DNA of 64,000 bases from Nitratireductor mangrovi (lineage in GTDB: Bacteria; Pseudomonadota; Alphaproteobacteria; Rhizobiales; Rhizobiaceae). The first letter of the stretch is position 1, and each line of letters opens with the position of its first letter. This document shows, in pieces, positions 19,235-28,475 of this stretch. The notes beneath the pieces were generated by a model, which worked only from the letters and a program-made list of their open reading frames with translations, did no database searches and was not told the DNA's origin. The position numbers and the translations under genes are program-made. Location of the stretch: NCBI RefSeq assembly GCF_007922615.2, contig NZ_CP042301.2:248001-312000 (forward strand). Direction: 5' to 3'.

Positions 19235-20389
19235 CTACAAGAGGCTGAGCTGTTCGCCGGCGCGCGGCGGCGGGTTGAAAAGGTCCGTGCGCAGTTCGCG
19301 CCGTGTCCGGTCGAAGCCGATGCGCCGCGCCGCGATCTCGAACCGCCGCCCGATCTGCCAGGCATAGGGACCGGTGCCGCGCATGCGCTTGCCCCAGGAA
19401 GAATCGTAGTCCTTGCCGTCCCGCATCGAGCGGATCAGCGACATCACATGTCGATAGCGGTCCGGAAAATGCCTGAGCAGCCAGTCCTTGAAGATCGGGC
19501 TCACCTCCAGCGGCAGGCGCAGGATGATGTAGCCGGCTTCGCGCGCGCCCATAGCATAGGCCGATTCCAGAATGCGCTCGACTTCATGGTCGGTCAGGCC
19601 CGGGATGAGCGGCGCCGCCATGACGGAGACCGGAATGCCGGCTCCGGCGAGTTCCTTCATCGCCTCCAGCCGCCTTGTCGGCGTGGCGGCGCGCGGCTCC
19701 ATGGTACGGGCGAGCTTGCGGTCGAGCGTCGTGACCGAGAACGCGACCTTGACCAGGCCGCGTTCGGCCATTCGCGACAGGATGTCGGCATCACGCACGA
19801 CCAGCGCCGACTTCGTCACAATGCCGACCGGATGACCATGCGCCTCCAGCACTTCGAGGATCTCTCGCATGATGCGCCACTGCCTCTCGACCGGCTGGTA
19901 GGGGTCGGTGTTGGTGCCGATCGCGATCGTGCGCGGCTCGTAACCCTCGCGCGCCAGTTCGCGCTCCAATAGCTTCGCCGCCTCGGGTTTGGAAAACAGC
20001 CGCGACTCGAAATCGAGCCCCGCCGAGAGGCCCATGAAGGCGTGCGTGGGCCGCGCGAAACAGTAGACGCAGCCATGTTCGCAACCGCGATAGGGATTGA
20101 TCGACCGGTCGAAGGAGATGTCGGGCGATTCGTTGCGGGTGATGATCGTGCGCGGCTTTTCGACCTGAACCTCGGTCTTGAAAGGCGGCAGCTCGTCGAT
20201 CGTGTTCCAGCCATCGTCGAAGACGTCGCGGCGCAGCGCCTCGAACCGTCCAGACGGGTTGATGCCGGCGGCGCGCCCACGGCGGCGATCGTCGCCGATG
20301 CGCAGGCCGCTTTCGTCGATGACGGTGTTGGCCAAGGCCGCCCCGCCACCGCCGAACGCCGCCGTGTCGGCGCGGTCGAACTGCTCCAT
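19235..20389 (-). CDS. PA0069-family radical SAM protein
   Basis: 384 aa. The motif YRGCEHGCVYCFARPTHA (about residues 97-114) has the CxxxCxxC cluster that binds the [4Fe-4S] centre of radical SAM enzymes. It begins with the family leader region RGRAAGINPSGRFE, and the closing half (SWGKRMRGTGPYAWQIGRRF) is specific for the PA0069/spore-photoproduct-lyase-like group. The reaction is not known. ATG at 20389 is chosen because the conserved family sequence starts there; the longer frame is a shadow. Confidence 0.88.
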   Translation of the reverse strand: MEQFDRADTAAFGGGGAALANTVIDESGLRIGDDRRRGRAAGINPSGRFEALRRDVFDDGWNTIDELPPFKTEVQVEKPRTIITRNESPDISFDRSINPYRGCEHGCVYCFARPTHAFMGLSAGLDFESRLFSKPEAAKLLERELAREGYEPRTIAIGTNTDPYQPVERQWRIMREILEVLEAHGHPVGIVTKSALVVRDADILSRMAERGLVKVAFSVTTLDRKLARTMEPRAATPTRRLEAMKELAGAGIPVSVMAAPLIPGLTDHEVERILESAYAMGAREAGYIILRLPLEVSPIFKDWLLRHFPDRYRHVMSLIRSMRDGKDYDSSWGKRMRGTGPYAWQIGRRFEIAARRIGFDRTRRELRTDLFNPPPRAGEQLSLL

Positions 20390-20525
20390 CGTCGCTCTCC
20401 GCTTGCTATCGGATCGTGTTCCTGATGAATCTATTCCTATCGGCGAAATGAGAACAAAGCAAGAACTTTCTGGTTGTGCGCTGCACAACTGGCGCTCGAC
20501 GCCGGTTTGCGCTATCCAACGCCAA

Positions 20526-21044
20526 ATGCTGACGGTGGTGATCGAAACCCGCAACGATGAGGACGCCTTGGCGAGCACGCTGGGCTCGCTGGTCTCGGCC
20601 GCCGTCGAGGGGGTCGTTCGCGAGGTCCTCGTCCATGATCGCGGCTCGACCGACCGCACCGCCGCGGTGATCGATCACACCGGCTGCACCCTCGTGCGGG
20701 AGGGCGCGCTGGCGTCGAGCCTGGCCCGCGCCAGGGGTGACTGGATCCTGGTGCTGGAACCGGGAGCGCGCCTGCTCGACGGCTGGATGGACGCCGTGAT
20801 GGAACATACCGGCAGCGCCGGCCATCCGGTCCGGTTTTCCCGCGCCGCGAACGGACGTGCGGAAAAGCTGATGCGGCTTTTCAGGCGGGCAAACCCGCTC
20901 GCCGACGGTGTCCTGGTGATGAAGGGCGACGCGCTTGCCCGGCTCCGTCCCGAGGACGGCGTCGAGGCACTGGCGCGGCGCTCGCCGCGCAAGCGGCTGA
21001 AGGCCGAGATCCGGCCCGCGGCGCCGCGCCGCGCCGTCAGGTGA
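20526..21044 (+). CDS. Short glycosyltransferase-2-like protein
   Basis: 172 aa. The N-terminus MLTVVIETRNDEDALASTL and the segment REVLVHDRGSTDRTAAVID resemble the nucleotide-sugar binding start of family 2 glycosyltransferases (D-x-G-S-x-D-x-T), followed by ARGDWILVLEPGARL in the place of the DxD region. The usual acceptor-binding part is short, so catalysis is uncertain. Relatives adjoin moaB in other Rhizobiales. Its 3' end overlaps the convergent moaB by 8 bases. Confidence 0.65.
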   Translation: MLTVVIETRNDEDALASTLGSLVSAAVEGVVREVLVHDRGSTDRTAAVIDHTGCTLVREGALASSLARARGDWILVLEPGARLLDGWMDAVMEHTGSAGHPVRFSRAANGRAEKLMRLFRRANPLADGVLVMKGDALARLRPEDGVEALARRSPRKRLKAEIRPAAPRRAVR

Positions 21045-21597
21045 GGCTGCCGCCGCGCTTCAGATGTTCGTCGAGGCGCGGCATGATCTCCACGAAGTTG
21101 CACGGCATATGCCGGTAGTCGAGCTGCGCGGCAAGGATGCCGTCCCAGGCGTCGCGGCACGCGCCGGGCGAGCCGGGTAGAACGAAGACGAAGGTCTGGT
21201 TGACGAGGCCGCCTGTCGCGCGCGACTGGATCGTCGACGTGCCGATCTTGTCGTAGGAAATGCGGTGAAAGACCTCTGAAAAGCCGTCCATGCGCTTTTC
21301 GAACAGCGGCTCGATTGCTTCGGGCGTGACGTCGCGTCCGGTGAAGCCGGTGCCACCGGTGGTGATGATCACGTCGACAGCTGTATCCTTCGACCAGCCG
21401 AGCACGGTTTCCGCGATCCTTGCGGCCTCGTCGGGCACGATCGCGCGGTCGGCCAGGCGGTGCCCGGCCGCCGCGATGCGTTCGGCCAGCGCCCGCCCCG
21501 ATTTGTCCTCTTCGAGGCTGCGCGTGTCCGACACCGTCAGCACGGCGATGCCGACCGGGATGAAGGGGCGGGTTTCGTCAAGCCGTCCGGGGTTCAT
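21037..21597 (-). CDS. moaB: Molybdenum cofactor biosynthesis protein B
   Basis: 186 aa. Member of the MoaB/MogA fold that binds molybdopterin and catalyses adenylation in molybdenum cofactor synthesis. IAVLTVSDTRSLEEDKSG, VIITTGGTGFTGRDVTPEA and FVLPGSPGACRDAWD are the conserved motifs. Its ATG at 21597 overlaps the ispE stop as ATGA, indicating translational coupling with ispE; longer in-frame starts would run inside ispE. Confidence 0.93.
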   Translation of the reverse strand: MNPGRLDETRPFIPVGIAVLTVSDTRSLEEDKSGRALAERIAAAGHRLADRAIVPDEAARIAETVLGWSKDTAVDVIITTGGTGFTGRDVTPEAIEPLFEKRMDGFSEVFHRISYDKIGTSTIQSRATGGLVNQTFVFVLPGSPGACRDAWDGILAAQLDYRHMPCNFVEIMPRLDEHLKRGGSLT

Positions 21598-22472
21598 GGT
21601 GTCGTTCCTCTGGTCTGGGTCGCGGCCACAAACCACCCCGGTTGCGCCGCTCCGATCGCGCGCGCTGCGGTATCGGCCGCGGCCATGGTCTCAAAGACGC
21701 CGAAGCACGTCGCGCCGGAGCCGGACATGCGCGAGAAGCGCGCGCCGTTGGCGTCCAGCGCCGCCAATGCCTCCGAAATGGCCGGCGCCAGGGCGATGGC
21801 CGGAGGCTCGAGATCGTTGCGGGTCGCAGCAAGCCAGGCAAGGACTGCAGCGACGTCGCGCCGCTCCGGCAGTGGCGGCAGGGCGGTGCCGTCGCGCCGC
21901 GTCAGCTGGGCGAAGACGTCAGGTGTGGCAACCGCAACACCGGGGTTGGCGAGCACGATCGGCAGTTGCGGCCATGGCGCGACCGGATCGGTCTCATCGC
22001 CGATGCCGCGCGCGGTCAGCGGCTGGCCGGCAACGCACATCGGCAGATCCGCTCCGAGCTCCAGCCCGATTCTGCCCAGTGCCTCCGGTCCCGCATCGAT
22101 GCCCAGCATCGCGTCGAGGCCACGCAGCAGCGCCGCTGCGTCGCTCGAACCGCCGCCGATCCCTGACGCGACCGGCAGGTTCTTCACCAGCCGGATCGAG
22201 ACGGGACGGGTGGCCACCACTCCGAAGCGTCGTCGCAAGAGGTCACGGGCCTTGAGAACCAGATTGTCGCCGTCGATGGGAACGTCGCCGCCATAGCGCC
22301 CCGACACGGTAAAACTGTCGAGAACCGCCGGCTTCAATTCGAGAGCGTCGCCGGCCTCGGCGAAGGTCACCAGCGTGTCGATCAGGTGATAGCCGTCGGT
22401 GCGGCGCCCGGTCACGTGCAGGGCGAGATTGATCTTCGCCGGGGCGAGAGTTCGAAGGCCTGGCCCGTGCAT
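21594..22472 (-). CDS. ispE: 4-diphosphocytidyl-2-C-methyl-D-erythritol kinase
   Basis: 292 aa GHMP-superfamily kinase of the MEP isoprenoid pathway. APAKINLALHVTGRRTDGYH near the N-terminus is the family start, and PVASGIGGGSSDAAALLRGL holds the glycine-rich phosphate loop. C-terminal SGSGATCFGVF is the third GHMP motif. It works in the same pathway as dxs at 56.8 kb. It is followed by moaB with an ATGA overlap, and preceded by a small membrane protein gene. Confidence 0.95.
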   Translation of the reverse strand: MHGPGLRTLAPAKINLALHVTGRRTDGYHLIDTLVTFAEAGDALELKPAVLDSFTVSGRYGGDVPIDGDNLVLKARDLLRRRFGVVATRPVSIRLVKNLPVASGIGGGSSDAAALLRGLDAMLGIDAGPEALGRIGLELGADLPMCVAGQPLTARGIGDETDPVAPWPQLPIVLANPGVAVATPDVFAQLTRRDGTALPPLPERRDVAAVLAWLAATRNDLEPPAIALAPAISEALAALDANGARFSRMSGSGATCFGVFETMAAADTAARAIGAAQPGWFVAATQTRGTTP

Positions 22473-22489
22473 GCAGATTTGCGGCCGCT

Positions 22490-22675
22490 TCAGTCCTTAG
22501 CCGGCCGGTACTCGCCGGTCTCCGGGTCCTTCACCAGCGTGCCGGACGCCCGCGTGGCGGCCTCGCGCTCGGCGCGTCTGACGCGCGCCGATACCCGTTC
22601 GGCTTCGCGCAGGAAGGCGCGGTAGCCGAAAAATGCAACGGCCGCGACGACAGCGAAGAAGATGAGTTGCGGCAT
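22490..22675 (-). CDS. Small membrane-anchored hypothetical protein
   Basis: 61 aa. One hydrophobic segment near the N-terminus (LIFFAVVAAVAFFGYRAF) is followed by a charged helix (REAERVSARVRRAEREAATR) and the tail LVKDPETGEYRPAKD, a pattern seen in small conserved proteins of Rhizobiales. It precedes ispE in the same direction, 17 bases apart, so it may be its operon leader. Function not known. Confidence 0.7.
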   Translation of the reverse strand: MPQLIFFAVVAAVAFFGYRAFLREAERVSARVRRAEREAATRASGTLVKDPETGEYRPAKD

Positions 22676-22761
22676 GTCACGCTCCTCCAGCGAGTCCGGG
22701 CACTATGGGCCCGAAAAACGGTCTTCCCATGACGAGCATCTTATCGTGCCCTTGGATGCGA

Positions 22762-23664
22762 TCAAAGTCCGAAGCGCGACCACAGGGCGCGTTCCTCCAG
22801 CGCGTCGACCAGACCATCAGCAGCGGCCGAGGCAATGGCTGCCGGATCGAGGCCGGCCCGCGTGCCGAAAAGATTGAGCCGGCGACCGAACAGCCCGCGC
22901 GGTGGCGTCACCAGCCGCATCTGGGTCTTTTCACCGTAGCGGCCCTTGAGAAAACTGCGCATGTCGCCGAGCTCGTCAACGAGGCCGAGTTCCAGGCCGC
23001 GCGTGCCGCTCCAGAACAACCCCGTGAAAAGATCATCGTCGGCGGCCAGCTTGCCGGCGCGGCGTTCCTTGACGAGGTCGATGAAGGTCTGGTGGACGTC
23101 GAGCTGCAGCTTTTCGAGCCGCGCGACATCTTCTTTCTTCTCGGGCGAGAACGGATCGAGCGTCACCTTGTTCTTGCCGGCGGTGTGGACGCGGCGCTCG
23201 ACGCCAATCTTCTTGATCATCTCCTGGAAGCCGAAGGAGGCGTGCACCACGCCGATCGAGCCGACGATCGAGGACGGGTCGGCGATGATCTCATCGCCTG
23301 CGATCGCGATCATGTAGCCACCCGAGGCGGCCAGGTCTTCGACGAAGACGAACACCTTCTTGTTCTTCTCGGCCGCGAGGTCGCGGATACGCCTGAAGAT
23401 CAGCCGCGACTGCACCGGCGAGCCGCCCGGCGAATTGATCGAGATTGCGACAGCGGGAGACCGCTTGAAGGAGAACGCCTTTTCAAGCACGCCCGCCGTT
23501 CCCGCCAGCGACAGCGTCTGCCTGAGCGCGCTGCCGCCCGGCATGATCGCGCCATGCAGCCGGACGACGGGTATCGTCACAGTGTCGGCGCGCATCGATG
23601 GCGGCAACAGCGGTTGGAGATAGCGTCTCACGAATGGCAGCTCCCGTGTCCTGGTGGCTTGCAT
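22762..23664 (-). CDS. S49-family serine peptidase (SppA/SohB-like)
   Basis: 300 aa. A Clp-like fold with the serine nucleophile in EDLAASGGYMIA (Ser114) and the candidate general-base lysine in AGKNKVTLDPF (Lys166), separated as in SppA-type signal peptide peptidases. SINSPGGSPVQS forms the oxyanion region. No transmembrane anchor is obvious, so it may be a cytosolic or loosely membrane-bound peptidase. It precedes the DUF2007/methyltransferase pair's region and is transcribed toward the small membrane protein gene. Confidence 0.9.
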   Translation of the reverse strand: MQATRTRELPFVRRYLQPLLPPSMRADTVTIPVVRLHGAIMPGGSALRQTLSLAGTAGVLEKAFSFKRSPAVAISINSPGGSPVQSRLIFRRIRDLAAEKNKKVFVFVEDLAASGGYMIAIAGDEIIADPSSIVGSIGVVHASFGFQEMIKKIGVERRVHTAGKNKVTLDPFSPEKKEDVARLEKLQLDVHQTFIDLVKERRAGKLAADDDLFTGLFWSGTRGLELGLVDELGDMRSFLKGRYGEKTQMRLVTPPRGLFGRRLNLFGTRAGLDPAAIASAAADGLVDALEERALWSRFGL

Positions 23665-23700
23665 GTAGGCATTCCGGGCGGCGGCACAATGCCTGGGCGC

Positions 23701-24495
23701 TCAGTCGCCGAAAAGCGATCCGCGGCCATTGTTGATGGCGTCCGCCGCGGCGCTGAACCCGTTGCCTTCGGCGTCGTGCAGGTAGAGCGGCGGCAATATC
23801 TGCGATGCCCTGCGTGCGCCGCGAGCCGCGCGAATCACCACGCGGATCGCGGCGGCGTTCGGACGCGGATGGATCGGCTTGATCTCGACCGCGCCAAACC
23901 GGCCCTGAAGCGCGGCCAGTGCCTCGGCAAGAGACTGCGGCCGGAAGATGAGTGCGAGCCTTCCTTGTGGACGCAAGATGGCTGCCGCCGTGCGCAGCCA
24001 TCTTTCAAACAGCCCGTCCTCCATCACATGCGCCGCTTCGCGCAATGCGTCAGGGCTGCGCCTGTCGCCTGGCCTGTTGAAGGGCGGGTTCATGATGACG
24101 AAGTCGAACGAATTGTCGGCGAGCCCGGCCGCACGTCGCTCCTTGCCGGTGAGGGCGACATCGGTAACCAGCACGCTCGCTCGCCCGGCCAGCCGGTTGT
24201 TGCCGGGGTGCGCCAGGCTGCGTTCGGCGCAGTCGGCCATTTCGGGCGCGCGCTCGACCAGCAGGCAATGCCTTGCCGGACAGCGCGAAAGTACGGCCAG
24301 CCCAGCCGCTCCGGCTCCAGCCCCAAGATCGGCGACATCGCCGGGGAAAATCGACGGCACCGCGGCGGCGAGCATCATCGCATCCATGCCGGCGCGGTGG
24401 CCGTTGCCGGCCGGCTGCACGAGATGGAAACCGCCTCGGTGAAAGACATCGACGGTGAAAGCCGACCCAGCCAGTTCGTCCGGTAGCGCCATCAT
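23701..24495 (-). CDS. SAM-dependent methyltransferase (TrmN6/YfiC-like)
   Basis: 264 aa. A Rossmann methyltransferase with the glycine-rich SAM motif VADLGAGAGAAGLAVLSR and the NPPF motif of N6-adenine methyltransferases in FDFVIMNPPFNRPGDRRSP. The N-terminal part QPAGNGHRAGMDAMMLAAAVP fits tRNA1(Val) adenine-37 methyltransferase, the most likely role. The start lies 1 base after the DUF2007 stop; ATG codons at 24495 and 24492 are both possible. The S49 peptidase gene lies 36 bases downstream. Confidence 0.88.
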   Translation of the reverse strand: MMALPDELAGSAFTVDVFHRGGFHLVQPAGNGHRAGMDAMMLAAAVPSIFPGDVADLGAGAGAAGLAVLSRCPARHCLLVERAPEMADCAERSLAHPGNNRLAGRASVLVTDVALTGKERRAAGLADNSFDFVIMNPPFNRPGDRRSPDALREAAHVMEDGLFERWLRTAAAILRPQGRLALIFRPQSLAEALAALQGRFGAVEIKPIHPRPNAAAIRVVIRAARGARRASQILPPLYLHDAEGNGFSAAADAINNGRGSLFGD

Positions 24496-24496
24496 G

Positions 24497-24721
24497 TCAA
24501 GCGTCGCGGATTTCGTCCTTGATGCCGGCGTCGACGAGCAGCCGTTTCGCGCGCTCGATCTCGTCGGAAGCGACCATCACGCGTCGCGGCAGCACGCCCA
24601 ACGAACCTTCCACGATGCTCATATTCTGGTCGGCAACGAAGAATTCGATCCTGGCGTCGCGCAAAAGCGCCTCGATGAACGAGATGACGACCGGGTCGTT
24701 GGTGCGCACGAGTTCGATCAT
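24497..24721 (-). CDS. DUF2007 small protein
   Basis: 74 aa. MIELVRTNDPVVISFIEALL is the start of the DUF2007 domain (putative signal-transducing protein), followed by FFVADQNMSIVEGSLG and RRVMVASDEIERAKRLL. It lies directly upstream of the methyltransferase gene with a 1-base gap, so the two are co-transcribed. The longer in-frame extension past ATG 24721 has no domain support. Function unknown. Confidence 0.85.
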   Translation of the reverse strand: MIELVRTNDPVVISFIEALLRDARIEFFVADQNMSIVEGSLGVLPRRVMVASDEIERAKRLLVDAGIKDEIRDA

Positions 24722-24808
24722 CGCTCTGCAAGGCCTCCTGCGCCGACGATGTAACTTCATTTCCCCGTGAAGGCCATCCGTTCCCCATCTCCCGCGCCAA
24801 TTCGCCAC

Positions 24809-24837
24809 TTGCGGCGGGCCCGAGCAACACCCTAGAT
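24809..24837 (+). promoter_or_regulatory. Candidate promoter of the polyprenyl diphosphate synthase gene
   Basis: TTGCGG (24809-24814) and CTAGAT (24832-24837) with a 17-base spacer, 45 bases upstream of the GTG start. Two partial matches to the alphaproteobacterial sigma-70 consensus; modest support only. Confidence 0.35.
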
Positions 24838-24881
24838 AGACCGGCAGATAACCGCAGCAGGCTGCAACGCGGGGAGTTTTT

Positions 24882-25898
24882 GTGGGCGTCGTCGTTTCAC
24901 TTGAAGATGGAAAGAAGGGTCAGGCCTCGATCGGGCCGCTGATGGAATTGACGGCGCAGGACATGTCCCGCGTCAACGAACTGATCATTTCCAAGGCCGG
25001 TTCCGACGTCGAAATGATCCCGGAGGTGGCCAACCATCTGATCTCGTCGGGCGGCAAGCGGCTGCGGCCGATGATCACGCTCGCTGCCGCGCGCATGTTC
25101 GGCTACGCCGCCGAAGGCCACGTCAAGCTGGCGACGAGTGTCGAATTCATGCACACCGCCACGCTGTTGCACGACGATGTCGTCGACGAAAGCGGCCTGC
25201 GGCGCGGCAAGAAGACGGCGCGCATGATATGGGGCAACCAGGCCAGCGTGCTGGTTGGCGATTTCCTGCTCGGCCAGGCGTTCCGCATGATGGTCGAGGT
25301 CGGTTCGATCGAGGCGCTCGACATCCTGTCGACGGCCGCGTCCATCATCGCCGAGGGCGAGGTGATGCAACTGGTCGCCGCGCAGAACCTGGAGACGACC
25401 GAGGACGAGTACCTCGCCGTGATTCGCGCCAAGACCGCGGCGCTCTTCTCGGCCGCGGCGGAAGTCGGCCCGGTGATCGCCTCGGCCAGCCGTGCCGAAC
25501 GGGCCGCGTTGCGTTCCTACGGCACCAATCTCGGCCTCGCCTTCCAACTGATCGACGACGCGCTCGACTATGGCGGCAATGCCAAGGATCTGGGCAAGAA
25601 TGTCGGCGACGACTTCCGCGAGGGCAAGGTGACGCTGCCTGTCATCCTCTGCTACCGCCGCGGCTCCGCCGATGAACGGCAGTTCTGGAAGGCCAGCATC
25701 GAGGAAGGCCGTGCTGACGATGCCTCCCTCGAAAAGGCGGTTGGTCTGATGTCGCGCTACAACGCGATCGGTGATACGATCGCACGTGCGCGGCACTTCG
25801 GCGACATCGCCCGCGACGCGCTGGCGCCGCTCAAGGAAACCCCGCAGAAGAGCGCGCTGCTCGAAGTGATCGATTTCTGCGTCAACCGCGTTTCATGA
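24882..25898 (+). CDS. ispB: Polyprenyl diphosphate synthase (octaprenyl/decaprenyl type)
   Basis: 338 aa. It extends prenyl diphosphates to the long tail used for ubiquinone. The first aspartate-rich motif is DDVVD at residues 98-102, and the second is IDDALD at about residue 225. GGKRLRPM is the conserved substrate-binding start. GTG at 24882 follows GGGGAG. The tail length (ubiquinone-10 in most Rhizobiales) cannot be read from the sequence alone. It acts upstream of ubiA (37.3 kb). Confidence 0.93.
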   Translation: MGVVVSLEDGKKGQASIGPLMELTAQDMSRVNELIISKAGSDVEMIPEVANHLISSGGKRLRPMITLAAARMFGYAAEGHVKLATSVEFMHTATLLHDDVVDESGLRRGKKTARMIWGNQASVLVGDFLLGQAFRMMVEVGSIEALDILSTAASIIAEGEVMQLVAAQNLETTEDEYLAVIRAKTAALFSAAAEVGPVIASASRAERAALRSYGTNLGLAFQLIDDALDYGGNAKDLGKNVGDDFREGKVTLPVILCYRRGSADERQFWKASIEEGRADDASLEKAVGLMSRYNAIGDTIARARHFGDIARDALAPLKETPQKSALLEVIDFCVNRVS

Positions 25899-26035
25899 CC
25901 GGACCGGGCCTGTCGCCGGTCGTGACGATGACATGCTGGTTCCGCGTGCGGGCCGGTCGTTGAATAGCACCTCTCAAAAATGCCATTCTCGACGGGGATA
26001 AGCATGCCGCCAACGGGCGATCGGGAAGGAGAAAG

Positions 26036-28012
26036 ATGCATCGCAGCATTTTGAGTGGCATGAGCGCGGCGTCCCTGACGGCGCTCCTCGTTCTCGGACC
26101 GGTCGGACCCGCCGCCGCCGACAATGAGCGGCATGTGCGCATCGGCTCGCTTTCGGGCGCCTTCCTCGCGGCGCGCGTTGCCGAGGTCGACAACGATCTC
26201 GACGGAGCGATCGAATATTACCGCCGTGCGCTTTCCTTCGACCGCGACAATGAGGGCCTGCAGCAGAGCCTCCTGCTGGCCCTGATATCGCGCGGCGATT
26301 TCGATGAATCGCTGCAATATGCCGAGAAGCTGAAGACGGTTCCCCAGGTGGAGCGGTTTTCCCGGGTGGCGCTCGCCATCGACGCCTTCCGCAAGAAAGA
26401 CTACAGCGCCGCCGAGAATTATCTCAAGCTTGCGCTCGAATCCGACCTCGACCGCCTCATCACGGGGCTGATGACCGGCTGGGCGCTGCACGGGGCAGGC
26501 GAGACGGCGGACGGCCTCGCGCATATCCGAGCGCTGGAGGGACCGGACTGGTTCTCGATCTTCACCTCCTTCCATGAGGGCCTGATCGCCGAAAGCGCCG
26601 GCATGGTCGACGACGCGTTCGAAGCCTATGGCCGCACCGCCGCCAACGGCGTTGCCGGGGGAGCCGCGCCCGACACCTATCTGCGCGCGCTCGAGGCTTA
26701 TGCACGGCTCCTGGTCCGGCAGGGACGCAACGACGAAGCACTTGCCGAACTCGATCGCGCCGATGCGTTTTCGGCCGGCAGGCCCGCGATAACCGCGTTG
26801 CGGCGCGACATCGAGACGGGCGCCGACATCGGACCCATGGTCGCCACTGTCGAGGATGGTGCGGCCGAAGTGCTGCTCGATCTCGGCAGCGCGCTGAACC
26901 GCGGCGGCGGCGAGGCGTTCGTGCGGCTGTACCTGCAATTGGCGCTGGCGCTGAAGCCCGATTTCGATGCCGCGCTGCTGCAACTGGGCCAGGTTGCCGA
27001 GCAGCAGGAAAACTCGGCCGAGGCAATCTCGTTCTACGAGAAGGTGAAGGACAGTTCGCCGCTCAGCCGCATCGCCGGGTTGCAGTTGGGGCTGAACCTT
27101 GCCGATCTCGACCGTCACGACGAGGCCAAGACGCATCTGCGCGAACTGCTGGCAGAGGATCCGGATGACATGCGCGCCTATCTCGCGCTCGGCGGCGTCC
27201 TTGCCTCCAAGGAGGAATATGCCGAAGCCGCGCAACTCTATGACGACGCGGTCGAGCGCATCGCCGAACCGGAGCGCGGCGACTGGAACATCTTCTACCA
27301 GCGCGGCATCGCCTACGAACGGCTCAAGGAGTGGCCGAAGGCGGAACCCAATTTCCGCAAGGCGCTGGAGCTTTATCCGGATCAGCCCCAGGTGCTGAAC
27401 TATCTCGGCTATTCATGGGTCGACATGAACATGAACCTGGAGGAGGGGCTCGACCTCATCCGCCGCGCGGTCAGCCGCCGGCCGAATGACGGCTATATCG
27501 TCGATTCGCTGGGCTGGGCCTATTATCGCCTCGGGCGCTTCGAGGAGGCGGTCACCGAGCTCGAACGCGCGGTACAGCTTAAGCCCGACGATCCGATCCT
27601 CAACGATCATCTCGGCGACGCCTACTGGCGTGTCGGCCGCCGCCTTGAAGCGACGTTCCAGTGGGCGCATGCGCGCGACATGAAGCCCGACGCCGACGTT
27701 CTCGTCGAAGTCGAGCGCAAGCTGGCCGAAGGCCTGCCGCCGGTCGAGGAGCGCAAGGCCGAGATTCCGCCGATCGTGCTGCCCGAGCCGGAAAAGCGGT
27801 CAGAGGACGTTACGCCGGCGGTTGCCGACGCTCCGGCCGAGCCGCAGCCGGCAAGCCATGTGGTTCGTCCGGGCCAGTCGCTGTGGTCGATCGCCAACGA
27901 ACGGCTGGGCAGTGGCGAGCGCTATATCGAGATTCTCGACCTCAACCCGCGACTGCGCGGCAACCCGGGCAACATCCAGCCCGGACAGGAACTGATCCTG
28001 CCCGCCAACTGA
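26036..28012 (+). CDS. Secreted tetratricopeptide-repeat protein with C-terminal LysM domain
   Basis: 658 aa. A signal peptide (LTALLVLGPVGPAAA) leads to at least eight TPR-like helix pairs between residues about 45 and 560. A Pro/Glu-rich linker then connects to HVVRPGQSLWSIANERLGSG...IQPGQELILPAN, a complete LysM domain (about 609-657) that would bind peptidoglycan. TPR arrays of this size mediate protein contacts in the periplasm. It is followed by minus-strand genes, then glyQ. GGAAGGAG precedes the ATG. Function unknown. Confidence 0.85.
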   Translation: MHRSILSGMSAASLTALLVLGPVGPAAADNERHVRIGSLSGAFLAARVAEVDNDLDGAIEYYRRALSFDRDNEGLQQSLLLALISRGDFDESLQYAEKLKTVPQVERFSRVALAIDAFRKKDYSAAENYLKLALESDLDRLITGLMTGWALHGAGETADGLAHIRALEGPDWFSIFTSFHEGLIAESAGMVDDAFEAYGRTAANGVAGGAAPDTYLRALEAYARLLVRQGRNDEALAELDRADAFSAGRPAITALRRDIETGADIGPMVATVEDGAAEVLLDLGSALNRGGGEAFVRLYLQLALALKPDFDAALLQLGQVAEQQENSAEAISFYEKVKDSSPLSRIAGLQLGLNLADLDRHDEAKTHLRELLAEDPDDMRAYLALGGVLASKEEYAEAAQLYDDAVERIAEPERGDWNIFYQRGIAYERLKEWPKAEPNFRKALELYPDQPQVLNYLGYSWVDMNMNLEEGLDLIRRAVSRRPNDGYIVDSLGWAYYRLGRFEEAVTELERAVQLKPDDPILNDHLGDAYWRVGRRLEATFQWAHARDMKPDADVLVEVERKLAEGLPPVEERKAEIPPIVLPEPEKRSEDVTPAVADAPAEPQPASHVVRPGQSLWSIANERLGSGERYIEILDLNPRLRGNPGNIQPGQELILPAN

Positions 28013-28031
28013 ACCCGGCCGAGGTGAAAGC

Positions 28032-28340
28032 CTATCCGCCGAAACCGCGCGGCAGCGTGCAGGCCTGAGGCGAATCGCGCCGTGGCGGGACGCATTTCAG
28101 CTTCAGCTTCGACAGCGTCCGCTCGGTCGGGTTGAGCTTCTGGCAGAGACACTGCGTCTTCGGCATCAGCAGCGTGTCGCAGAACGGGGTCACGCAGCGC
28201 CAGCCCGTGACCGGGTCGTTGACGTCGCCGACGAAGCCGTTCTGGCCATACCCGGGGCCACTTGCCGAAAGCGAGAGCAATACCGTTGCGGCCGCGACCG
28301 GAAGCAGCCGGCGCACGCAGGCAGATACGCGGATGGACAT
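28032..28340 (-). CDS. Small secreted six-cysteine protein, first of two paralogs
   Basis: 102 aa. Residues 1-33 form a signal peptide (LLPVAAATVLLSLSASGPGYG). The mature part has six cysteines spaced C-x4-C-x9-C-x-C-x16-C-x10-C, with cores VTGWRCVTPFC, KTQCLC and NPTERTLSKLKLKC. The identical cysteine spacing recurs in the next gene, so the two arose by tandem duplication. ATG 28340 is chosen because it starts the signal peptide. No known domain; probably disulfide-stabilised in the periplasm. Confidence 0.75.
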   Translation of the reverse strand: MSIRVSACVRRLLPVAAATVLLSLSASGPGYGQNGFVGDVNDPVTGWRCVTPFCDTLLMPKTQCLCQKLNPTERTLSKLKLKCVPPRRDSPQACTLPRGFGG

Positions 28341-28475
28341 TGGGGGCACTCCCGAAAGAAGCGCCGGCGAACTCCGACGGAGCTCCCGGCATGCTTTACT
28401 ATAAGCACAATGCGGCTTGCCGGTCCTCACCAGCCCATCAACTTGGCGCGATCAATGCCGCAGGCCGCGCCTTGC

